From Micropterus salmoides (lineage: Eukaryota; Chordata; Actinopteri; Centrarchiformes; Centrarchidae): DNA of 64,000 nt. Of this stretch, positions 24,085 to 33,864 are shown in pieces. Location: positions 20,910,485 through 20,974,484 of the forward strand of contig NW_024040817.1 in the NCBI RefSeq assembly GCF_014851395.1. The letters are read 5' to 3'. A program made the translations under genes and the position numbers. The notes beneath the pieces were generated by a model. It saw nothing but the letters and a program-made list of their open reading frames with translations, was not told the DNA's origin and searched no databases. Numbering within the stretch: position 1 is the first letter of the stretch; each line of letters begins with the position of its first letter.

Positions 24085-25149
24085 ACACGACCCGCCCACT
24101 ACCTGCAGCAACAGAAGAACAAGCCCGGGCAAATCCTTCATTCTCGTCTGTTCCAGAAGTTTATTCGAACGGGGTTTTCTACGGAGCCGGATAATACTTC
24201 ACGTACCTCATGTAAGTAACTCTTTGTGTTGTTAAAAGTGAGATTTTACCCTAATTAACGTCTTTGTGCTGCACAATCGCTCTGTCGAAGAGCGCCAATT
24301 TCGAATGTGCTCTAACGTTAACGTTACCTCAAACAGTTTGTTAACTTGAGCCACATAAATTACTGTATTAATCTAACGTTACGTGTGTGTGCGCGTTGTA
24401 TAAGTAATGTTGACTTTGTGTGATAGTTTAATGTTTCAGAGGTGTTTGTAACTTCTTCAAAAACATTGAGTCCGCTGCCAACGCTGTCGAAGCTACGACA
24501 GACACACGTAGCCACAGCTAACGTTAGCTAAGTTAAGTGATTACTGATTATCGTCGGTTGGATATGAATGTTAATGTGCCAGTGCAGCAGTTACTTTGGC
24601 GAGTACACAATCCACACAATCTAACCAAAACCACATTGATGAGGGAGCAAACATTTGCAACTATGAGTGTGGGCACTGTTAGCTAATGTGGATTAGCACA
24701 TAGCCTGAAATACACCCACACCGCCCGCGGTTAACACACCTCAACCGTGGTGCTCAAGGTGCAGGCCCATTTCTCCTCATCCAGCGTGCTTTACACGTGT
24801 TTGTCTTAACAGGAAAACTTTGTATTTGACTGTGGCACATTCACACATCTCACACCAACACACTTTGCAGTCATTCCAGTTGTTCCACTAATATTTTGGC
24901 AAGAGAGGTTACAAGTATTTTAGGCTATCTAACCTAACAATTAGTCAATTGTGATGGTTAGACATGAGGTTGACATGATGTTTCAGATTATTTTCTAAAA
25001 TAAATTCTGTGATGAACTAAAGTTACCCATTCTTGTCTTGTCCAGCAGGATAATCTTCATTTGTATTTTAAGTGTATTTTTTTATGGATTTTGTCAGGCT
25101 TGTATTCAAAAGGCTAGATGTAACTAACTTTATTTATTTTTATTGACAG
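24085..25149 (+). promoter_or_regulatory. Probable promoter, non-coding exon 1 and intron 1 of the transposon
   Basis: A local GC-rich patch (CGACCCGCCCACTACCTGC, 24088 on) precedes a likely exon ending TACCTCAT at 24211. A strong donor, GTAAGT, follows at 24212. The matching acceptor TTTTTATTGACAG ends at 25149, immediately before ATGGG at 25150. The intron carries CpG-rich and TAACGTTA motifs. No TATA box is evident. The start of transcription is inferred, not seen. Confidence 0.5.
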
Positions 25150-27824
25150 ATGGGATGGCCCTGTAAATTGTGCAACACTGTGGTACCAGGAAAGTGACAT
25201 TTTAAAGCATTATAGACTGCATCATGGGACTTTTGGACACAGCCATGCCTTGCCTTGTATTCATATAGATTGCCCATGTTCTTTTAAATCCTGGAGTTCC
25301 TTCCGCTCTCACCTCTCAAGATACCACCCAGAAGCTAAATCCTTCATCTCACCACAAGTAAGTCTTTCATTTACCTGCCCTTTGTGTCAAAACCCTGGAT
25401 TTAACAACGAAAAGGATTTTTTTGAGCATATAGGTCACCATCTCAAGAATAACGAGACTGTTAAGTGTGTCTTCATAGAATGTGATCACCAAACAAATGT
25501 GTATGGGACGTTTGCAACACACAAACACAGAAAGCATACTCCATATACATCACAAGATTTCAAACCAGGGATTATTTGTGGGTTACCCGAGGAAGCACTT
25601 GATTTTGAAGCCTCTGAAGAGGATGAGGTCCACAATGATGCTAATCATGAAGGCAGTAGCACTAATGCACACTATGAAGAGGAAGATGGAAGCAGTGTAG
25701 TTGTAGAGTATATAGCATCCCTCTTGTTGAAATTAGAGTGTTCATAATGTTTCAGTTCGGTGCATTGATGAATTGGTTGATGATCTTCACTTCATAGCAA
25801 ATTCTGCATGCATATCTTCAGTTAAAAGTATCATTGTTTCACATTTTAAGAAAAATAACCAAACCATTGATGACACTGTTGTTACATCTTGTGAAGAATT
25901 GTGCAATTCCAATCCCCTAAGCTCAGCACTTAGTAGTGCTGGTCCTCTATCCTCATCGTTCAAGAGACGGAAGTATTATACAGAAAAATTTGAAGTTGTT
26001 GAGCCTGTTGAGTATGTCCTTGAACCAAATGAGAAGAGAAGTTTCCAGTATATTCCAATTCTTAAGTCTTTGATTAATATTTTGGGTAAAGAAGATCTTC
26101 GAGAAAAAGTTCTGAGTAAAGAAAAGGACAAGCCATCTACTAAATATGAATCATATCAAGACGGTACAATCTATAAAGATAATTCTTTTTATTCTGAAGA
26201 ACTAAGAATTACACTTGTACTGTACATTGATGACTTCGAAATTTGCAATCCACTGGGAACTTCAAGAAAGAAGCACAAGATTACAGCTGTATACTGGGTG
26301 TTTGGCAACATTCCACACTCATCTCGGTCAACTCTGAGCTCTGTGTACTTGGCCCTTTTATGTAAAGCAGTGGACATCAAAAGATTTGGTTATGAGGAAG
26401 TGCTTGCCCCTTTGTTAAAAGACATTGCTATCTTGGAGCGTGACGGCATCTACATTTCCTCAGTAGGACAAAATGTGAAAGGAAGTGTGTTTTGCGTTGC
26501 AGCAGACAATCTTGGGGCACATTCAATTTGTGGATTAGTGGAAAACTTTTCTGGTCCATTCATTTGCAGATTTTGTCTTGGACAGCGATCAGAATATCAG
26601 ATAAAGGAGGTGAGGTCTGGTGCCTTTCCGGCTCGCACCCAAGAAGCACATGCAACTCATGTATTGACTGTCAAAGAAAACCCTGCCTTGACACATTGTT
26701 TCGGTGTTAAAAAGGCTTGTCCATTGACTGAAAATCTGAGCTATTTCCACTGTGTCACTGGCTATCCACCTGACATATTACATGACGTTTTTGAAGGGAT
26801 TGTTCCCTTAGAACTGGGTCTGTGCTTCAGTGTTTTTATTTCTAAGAAATATTTCACATTTAGTGAACTTAACAGTGCTATTTCACAGTTTCCATATAAG
26901 TGGTCTGACAAAACTAACTCTCCTCAGCCAGTGCCTGCTACCTTCTCCTCAAGAAACAAGATTGGAGGAAACGCGCATGAAAATTGGTCCCTCATACGAC
27001 TGTTGCCATTCATTATTGGACACAAAATACCTTTGAGTGATCCAGCCTGGCTTCTGTTGATGTCTTTAAAAGACATTGTTGAGCTTGTTGTGGGTCCAGT
27101 CCATAATGAGGAAAGCATTGCATATCTTGACTCAAAAATTTCTGAACACCGACACAGATTCCAGGAAGTGTTCCCTAATGAAGAATTAATCCCGAAGCAC
27201 CACTTTTTAGAGCACTATCCTGCTTTGATAAAAGCTTTTGGACCAGTTATAGCTTTCTGGACGATGCGGTTCGACGCAAAACACAGCCAGTTTAAACGGA
27301 TTGTAAGGCATACTGGCAACTTCAAGAACATTCTCCTGTCCCTGGCTACAAAGCACCAGCTTATGATAAGCCACAACCTGCATTCCACAACAGTTTTGCC
27401 TGCTCTTAGTGTTGTAAGAGTAACATCAGTTCCAGTGGATGTCCTACATGTAAATGTTCAGGAGTCAATCAGGCATATATCTCCTTCTCAGTCTCATGTT
27501 CAGCTGGCTGACACAGTCACCTATCAGGGATCGAGGTACTTAAAAGGCATGATTGTGGCCTTTGGTTCTACTGCAGGTCTTCCTGATTTTGCAGTGATTC
27601 TTCAAATTGCACTTATCGAGGAAAGAGTGTATTTTATTGTGAGAACACAGATATCCTGGTTTGATGAACATTATCGCGGATATTATCTGGAGAAGACAGA
27701 CCACATAACTCTCGTTGAGCAACGATGCCTTACTGATGTATATCCTCTGTCTGCCTATATTGTTGCAGGAAAGCAAATGGTGATATTGAAGCGCCACATC
27801 TGTCTCCAACATAACTCTTCTTAG
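25150..27824 (+). pseudogene. CMC-type transposase with N-terminal zinc fingers, two frameshifts
   Basis: The family product binds the element ends and cuts them. The N-terminal part (25150-25747) shows four C2H2-like fingers, for example CKLC followed by HYRLHH, and CPLC followed by HIGHH. The catalytic part (25773-27824, 683 residues as read) has LVLYIDDFEICNPLG (Asp153/154), AADNLGAHS (Asp245), CRFC (Cys265, Cys268) and LHDVFEGIVPLEL (His337, Asp338, Glu341). It then has PKHHFLEHYP and WTMRFDAKHSQFK. These acidic residues plus the CxxC pair fit my memory of the CMC DDE core. Frames change near 25183, inside the first finger, and near 25743, after LLKLEC; each needs one base. The gene would otherwise be about 890 codons in one exon after intron 1. 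Confidence 0.8.
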
Positions 27825-27826
27825 AA

Positions 27827-30800
27827 ATGGAGCAAACTGTGAGATTCCGGGTCCTCATCGATCATGAAATCAAGAAGCTCACTCTCAGCAGTGGCATGCC
27901 CTCAACTGTGAATGAGTTGGTTGCAGCTGTCAAAGAACATTTTTCCATCCCCACAGATATAAGTCTTGAATACAAAGATGAGGAATTTGATGACTTCTTC
28001 ACCCTAACATCTACCAATGAGCTGAAAGATAAGTGCACACTTAAAGTTGTGTATACACCGCTGGAGTTGACGCTGACCGTTGTTCCCCAGGAAAGCACCC
28101 CAGATGCCTCTGATGTCAGCTCTCTCTGTGAGTGTACGAGTCTCAGTGGGAACTCAGTGGATACCGTCATTCCGAGTCCATCCCCCTCTGAAAGGCAGAG
28201 CCCATGGCCTGCTGTGTTTCCAATTCCAACCTTCTCACACAACACTGAACTGGCCTTAAGACAAGGAAATGAGATTTATTTAAGAGATGGCACCCCTATG
28301 ACATCACCAAGTATCAAATCAGACATCCTGGAGCGCCTGGCAGAGGCCATGTTTTTCTACACAGCTTACCCCAATGATGCCCAGAGATGTGCAGTGGCAG
28401 AGGCACTAGTTGCAAAGCATCCCTGCTTAAAGGAGCCCGGATCTTTTAATGGAATTTATGGGTGGCAGGTAAGCCTAAAGTATAAGTGTGGAAACTACCG
28501 GACAAAACGGAAAGCACTTGGAAGCACTGAACTCCTGATAAACTCACTGAGAAACAAGTCAAGTGATGAGCAAAAGCCGCTAAAAATGTCAAGAAACCAA
28601 AGAGGGCAGAGGTGAATTACTTGCCCTCACACCCACATGGTGAAACAGATGACACCCTTGAGAATCTGAGACTTGACCTAATTGCTGCCCATCAGTCAAA
28701 GGACTCTGTCAGGAGCACAAATGATATGATGGCCATAACATACAGCTGGAGAAGACAGGAAGTTATTACCAAGTCTCCTGGTGTGGCAGAATTCAAGGAA
28801 AGATGGCCTGCCCTCTTCGAACCATTCCAGGTAAGTGACTTATCATTCAGTTTTTGCTGACACTACTCACTTCTGAGAACTTTTTAGAAATTGTGACTTG
28901 GACATGAGATAGTAGATTAATCTTTAAACCCCCTTAAATAAGTCAAACATTTGCTGTCTTACAGGTAAACGAGGAGTTCCGAAGATGTACTGCAGTTTCC
29001 CTGGAAGCGACGTTTATGTCACAGCTGGACAAATACACCCCAAAGCTCCTAGAACTCTTTAGTGCCAAGGGAGGAGCAACTGGTCAACGCATCAAAAAGT
29101 TGTTGATGGATCTGATACAGGTAGGGAAAAATTGGTTACAAAGTTAAGGTACGATATTAATCAATTGAGTGGTTTTGTTTTTCAGTTTTTTCAGCATCTT
29201 GCTTATCTGGGTGGTTTTTCTTTTGTTGTTGTTTTTTTGTTAATTAGCCAGTTTTTTTCTAAATTGTCTCGTGTTATTACTATTAATATATTATAATGAA
29301 TAAAAAAGAAAAAATAATACAGACCTACAGTAATTACAGGGTTGGAGTGAATTTACCAACAAAAATAATTTATTCATTATTGTTCTATTAACTAGGACCC
29401 AAGTGCCACTACAGTGAAGAAGAGAGATGTCACTCTGAGATGCCTCTTTGAGTATATGGGAGAGAGTGGACAGGAGCTTATCTCGGATTACTGTGTAAGT
29501 ATTGTCTCAAAGCAGGTTTGGGTCAGTCTGGTGAACATGTTTAAATTGTGCGGACTGTTAAAGGATAACTCTTGCCAAATTGCAACCTAGGCTATTTTTG
29601 CTAATCTACCAGAGTCATACTTTCTTGTAAAAGCATAATTAGAATGGAAATACCACTTTTAAGATTGACCGTATTTTCGTTTTCAGGTCAAAATGCCTTT
29701 TGAATGGGTGTGCTAGGGGCACTACAATGATTGCATCAAAATCGCTAGTTTTAAAACAAGCGGCTCTACACATGAACTTGAGCATTGACAACATTGTTTG
29801 TGTACACACAGTTTACTAAAAAGAAATGTTTTGTGCGACTCACATTATCAGTTAGTGTTTACGGTGGCTAGAATTTTGACAGTCAAAAGTATTCGATCTC
29901 CGAATGTAATGAACTACATATGAGGAAATGTCATGAACTTGTAATTCCAATAAAAAGCATGATAACTTAGCTCATGGCAATTTATATGGAAACAAACTTT
30001 AGGAGCTTTCCATCTTTACTCTCCTCATGTTGCATTGCATTTGGAGATTGACAAAATTCCAGCTACCAGAAACACAAACATGTATGTATGTATGTATGAT
30101 CTACAGGGTATTGCACCAATGTTGTCTTAACCTAGAAGTGTGTCTATAACAGCTTTTCAGGGATTAACTAGCGCTTAAATAATATGAATCACTGACTTGT
30201 CCAGGCGACACATAAAACTAAACATCAGTTGTCTTAAGAGTTCCTCACAGGTTGGCACTCTAGTAGACACAAACAAATGACTGGCCCTATGTCACATAGG
30301 CACACGAAACAGCAGCCGCCACTGATAAAGTGAGTCGTACAAAACCTTTCTATAAGGCGCACTTAAAAGCCTTTAATTTTCTAATCCGGAGCGCCTTACA
30401 TATGAATCAATTGGTTAATAACGCTCTGCGTTATTAAATTCGCCCGTGAACTCGCGCTCGTGTCCATCTTATGCCCGCTCTGTCACACGGCCAGTTCAAC
30501 CTCGTATAAATCATGTTATGTGTGTAAGTCACGTGACCGCTCACTCTTACTAACAGACACACAAACAGACACACTGTCCCCCGCGCTGCTCGCGCGTCAC
30601 AGAATGTTCATAAAGCGCTCCCTGTTCACAGTAACCGGGTCGTCTCATTCAAACAGCCTGCTGTTGCTGTCAGCGAGCCGCCGCACATGAATACTCATGA
30701 GTCAGGCTGCGAATGCAAGTTACGTGCCTGCCCCAGCGCGCTCACGCTTACTAAAACGCCTCACCTCCGGTGCCGCGCATTCGCTACATTCCCTTTGGCA

Positions 30801-31636
30801 CATCTAGTGGATGCATAACGCAAACCCAGTCAAACGTTTGACTGCAGTATCTTATGCGCCTTATAATCCGGTGCGCCCTATATATGAAAAATGTTCTAAA
30901 ATAGGTCATTCATTGAAGGTGCGTCTTATAGTGCGGAAAATACGGTACACAATTTTGTCAATGCTCGAGTCCATGTGTAGAGCCCCTGGTGACACTTCAA
31001 GTACAGTTTCATGTTGTGTTGAGCCTTCTTAGTGTTTTAAAAATAGTGATTTTTATGCCATCATTGTAGTGCCCCTAGCATTCAAAAGGCATTTCGACTT
31101 CATATGAAAAAAGTCAATCTTGAGAGTGGCATTTCCATTCTAATTATGCTTTTACAAGAAAGAATGACTCTGGTAGATTAACAAAAATAGCCTAGGTTAA
31201 ATTTTGGCAAGCGTTTCCCTTTAATGTGAACTGAATGAACCAGCATTTGGCAGGTAGTGGATTATTTATGCATTTATTTATTTTTCTTAATAAATGAGAT
31301 TGTTTGTCTTAAATACTTTATCTTGTATCTCAAAAGGGGGCCGCAGAGACCATTGTTCATGAGGACCTGAAAATTAAGAACATGAGCATCTATGTCTGCC
31401 GTGAGCCAGATGCAGTAGGAATCATCATTGAGGGAATACCAGTCCTTACCAATCTTGGAAACCTGGCCAAAGCATGCTGCTTCCTGCTTGGGTTGACATA
31501 TGCACTCAATCTTGAGTATCCATCCAAGCTTTCCAAAACATTTGAGGTGTTTCAAAGACTTTTCGTGGGACTTGACACACTGCGCCCAAAACCAAGCCCC
31601 AAGTTCATGACCCTGAAAAACAAACTCCTTGCCTAG
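27827..31636 (+). CDS. Transposon-borne PB1-domain protein, four exons, one frameshift
   Basis: The ATG lies two bases after the transposase stop. Exons are 27827-28830, 28965-29120, 29396-29494 and 31337-31636, all with GT-AG junctions and phase 0. Residues 1-85 form a PB1-like fold, with VRFRVLIDHEIKKL and the acidic loop YKDEEFDDFFTLTSTNEL. PB1 domains mediate protein-protein pairing. A serine/proline-rich linker follows, then a conserved-looking region (SDILERLAEAMFFYTAYPND, YGWQVSLKYKCGNYRTK). The C-terminal exons read KRDVTLRCLFEYMGESGQEL and LAKACCFLLGLTYALNLEYP. I recall such proteins being labelled 'SAMD3-like' in fish, though no SAM domain is visible here. One base seems lost in the A-run near 28572, breaking the frame between MSRN and EVNYLP. 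No catalytic motif is seen and its function is unknown. Confidence 0.72.
29562..31220. mobile_element. TTAA-flanked element with ~300-bp inverted repeats, nested in last intron
   Basis: TTAA flanks both sides (29558-29561, 31221-31224). The left end is AGGATAACTCTTGCCAAATT and the right end on the other strand AGGGAAACGCTTGCCAAAAT. The inverted similarity runs about 300 bases, including CATAATTAGAATGGAAAT and GGGCACTACAATGAT segments. TTAA duplication with AGG-starting ends suggests Kolobok-like over piggyBac (CCC ends), but no transposase is present. It lies wholly within intron 3 of the PB1-domain gene (29495-31336), so splicing could tolerate it. Confidence 0.82.
30337..30956. mobile_element. 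MITE with CCGTATTTTCCGCACTATAAG-type end, nested
   Basis: The right end reads CTTATAGTGCGGAAAATACG before GTA and is a well-known fish/vertebrate MITE terminus. The left end is eroded (TTTCTATAAGGCGCACTTAA) but keeps the GGCGCAC subterminal motif. The body is GC-richer than its host. It interrupts the loop of the TTAA element, giving three levels of nesting. TA at the ends hints at a mariner-like family; this is tentative. Confidence 0.6.
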
Positions 31637-32019
31637 GCACTCAGACATGACTGTCACTGCACTTGTGAACAGCTGTTTTCTTTGTCTGTTCAACATCATT
31701 ATACATTGGACATAATGGGTGTTATGTCCAATGTTATATTGGACATAATTGGACATTCAGGGTGTTGTAATGGTTTATCCTTGTCATGTTTTATACTGTA
31801 CACAGGTCATACTTCCTGGTGTGAAAAAGTAATTATATTTTATACACACAAAATAGACCTGCTGTGAAGCTGCACTTTAAAAACTGGTCAGTAGGTGAGA
31901 TCAGTGAGATGTTTGACTAAAGATGTTTCAAAATATTCACACACGCTGTGAAGGTATTATGCCAAGTTGAGGTCAGATGGTCATGCTTGTGACCTGTAAT
32001 GTTAGTGTTATAATGTTTC

Positions 32020-32866
32020 AATATTATGTTCACACTGTACTGTTAAAAGGATAGTTCACTTCAAAATGAAAATTCTGTCATCATTTACTCACCCTCAAGT
32101 TGTTTTAAACCTGTATGAATTTCTTTCCTCTACAGGACACAAGGAAGATGTCTGAAGAATGTCAGTAACCGAACAGTTAACTGGACCCATTGACTTCCAT
32201 ATTAGAAAAAAATAAAAAGACTATGGAAGAACATTCTTCAAAATATCTTCCTTGTGTTCAGCAGAAGAAAGAAATTCATACAGGTTTAAAACAACTTGAG
32301 GGTGAGTAAATGATGACAGAATTTTCATTTTGAAGTGAACTATCGTTTTAAGGTGTTTTACTAACCTACTATTTACAAGCTGAGGTCATATTTTGTTTAA
32401 TACATGAATACAGAAGTTCTTGATTGTTTATACTGTCCAGCTCATTCCCACTATTTGGATATGGCATGTGAATTGTTAAAAAAATAGCAAGTGCCAGTTA
32501 ACTTGATATTAAAATGTTTTAATATTATGTATGTACACATAGTAAAATATACTGTGAAGGTGTTCTTCTAACCTGCACTTTATAAGTTGAGGTCATGCTT
32601 TTTTTAATGCATGAATAGATGTTATTGATTGTTAACACTATCCAGCTCATTTTGAATTTGGTTTGTAAATTGTTACTTAATTTTAAATTTTAATTTTAAA
32701 TTTTTAAATTTTGTAACATTATGTACACAGAACTGTACTGTGAAGGTGTTCCACTAACCTGCACTTTATTTGCTGAGGGCATGTTTTCTTGAATGCCTGA
32801 ATACCAATGTTTATACTGTCCAGCTCATTGCTACTGTTTTGGATATGGCAATGATTTAATAAATGT
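32020..32866 (+). repeat. About three direct repeats near the transposon's right end
   Basis: Units at about 32020-32479 (split by the 301-bp MITE), 32520-32674 and 32711-32866 share a conserved order. It is ATTATGT, ACTGTGAAGGTGTT, CTAACCTGCACTTTA, GAGGTCATG, AATGCATGAATA, TGTCCAGCTCATT and GGATATGGCA. Tandem subterminal repeats of this sort are transposase-binding regions in known CACTA elements; that role is inference here. A diverged fourth unit may start near 31940. Confidence 0.7.
32047..32347. mobile_element. Palindromic TTAA MITE (Angel-like)
   Basis: TTAA flanks both sides (32043-32046, 32348-32351). The two halves are near-perfect inverted copies: AAAATTCTGTCATCATTTAC and CACCCTCAAGTTGTTTTAAA on the left recur inverted on the right. 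The RNA or single strand would form one long hairpin of about 150 bp per arm. The sequence resembles the abundant Angel-type fish elements I remember. It inserted inside the first subterminal repeat unit, so it is younger than the CMC element. Confidence 0.85.
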
Positions 32867-33207
32867 TGGAAATTGACATAGTAGCAACTATTTATTTGAA
32901 GCTATTTACACTTTCAAAACAAAGAGGGTAAATTGATCAAAATTAATAAATCAGAACATTATCTACTTATTTTTTTCATTTAAGTTACCTATTTTAATTA
33001 AGTTTAATGTGTATAAAATGATGATATTTTCTACATTGATAGTACTCAATTTATTGGCTTTTTCTGAAAATGCTACTTAATATTTTTGCATACATTGAAA
33101 TTCACATTATTAAGTTGTCTTTACTCAAAATATCAGTTAGTTCACTAAACTTGAAAAAAATAGTTGGAAAATGTTGTCTTAATTTTATTGAGTTAGATCC
33201 AAGTAAC

Positions 33208-33220
33208 AGTTTTAACAGTG
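33208..33220 (-). repeat. Right terminal inverted repeat of CMC element
   Basis: Ends AGTTTTAACAGTG, the inverse of the left terminus with two mismatches, followed by TA. Confidence 0.75.
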
Positions 33221-33222
33221 TA

Positions 33223-33860
33223 TAGGCCTATTTCTAAGCTGAAATTTTGAGCTAATTAGCAGAGTTTCAGGAGCAGGACCACACATCAATCACATCATTG
33301 CCAGCATTTCCATAAATACCCACACTTCCCACACTTCCCACCTCTTCTTCTTCGCTCTGGCATTCTGCATCCCTCCCCTTGACCCCTTTCTCTGTCCCGC
33401 CTCCTGATCTCCTTCTTCCTCTCCATAGGTTTATAGGGGGTCCGTCATGCCTGGGTGCTATGGCGGATTTCCCTTTTGCAGTTTCCCCACAATGCTATTC
33501 AGCAACTGCAAGCCTCATACATCTTTCTGTTTCGTTAATCAATCATTTCATCATATCTGTTGACTGAGTGGTCCAAGTTATGGAACAACTGCCTTACTGC
33601 CATTAAGGACTGGACTTTTTATAGCTTAACACAGATAAGATTCCTTTTTGTTGCATACGATAGCATAGCTTCCATGACAGCTCAGCGTATTGGGTAACTT
33701 TCGTCAACAGTTCAGTCAATCCTCAAGAATCTTGGTGTTTGACCAATCTACTTACAATCTACTTTGATCAACATATCAAATCTTTGACCCGTATGTTTCT
33801 TCCATTTAAGAAACATTGCCAGACCCAAACCTGATATGCCACAACCAGAACTAGAGATGA
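33223..33860. other. Gene-free stretch
   Basis: No supported exon or recognised repeat. The sequence at 33330-33420 is pyrimidine-rich. Confidence 0.5.
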
Positions 33861-33864
33861 TCAT

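Larger units (their letters stand above)
23830..33220 (+). mobile_element. 9.4-kb CACTA/EnSpm-like (CMC) DNA transposon with two genes
   Basis: The termini are CACTGTAAAAATT on the left and, on the opposite strand, CACTGTTAAAACT on the right. TA dinucleotides flank both (23828-23829 and 33221-33222). CACTG ends with a 2-3 bp target duplication fit the CACTA/EnSpm group. Inside, in one orientation, are a promoter-like region with a non-coding first exon, a zinc-finger DDE transposase gene, a second spliced gene starting with a PB1-like domain, and direct repeats near the 3' end. Two TTAA-type elements have inserted secondarily (29562-31220 and 32047-32347). Three one-base frame breaks suggest this copy is not autonomous now. 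The superfamily call rests on termini and transposase motifs. Confidence 0.78.

Noticed and set aside
26189..26380. Minus-strand open frames across the CMC transposase
   Set aside because: They lie opposite a long motif-rich plus-strand frame and have no domain of their own.
29700..31100. Host gene inside the GC-rich patch of the PB1-gene intron
   Set aside because: The GC-rich patch coincides with a MITE nested in a TTAA element; open frames there (30460-30690, 30811-31032) have no domain.
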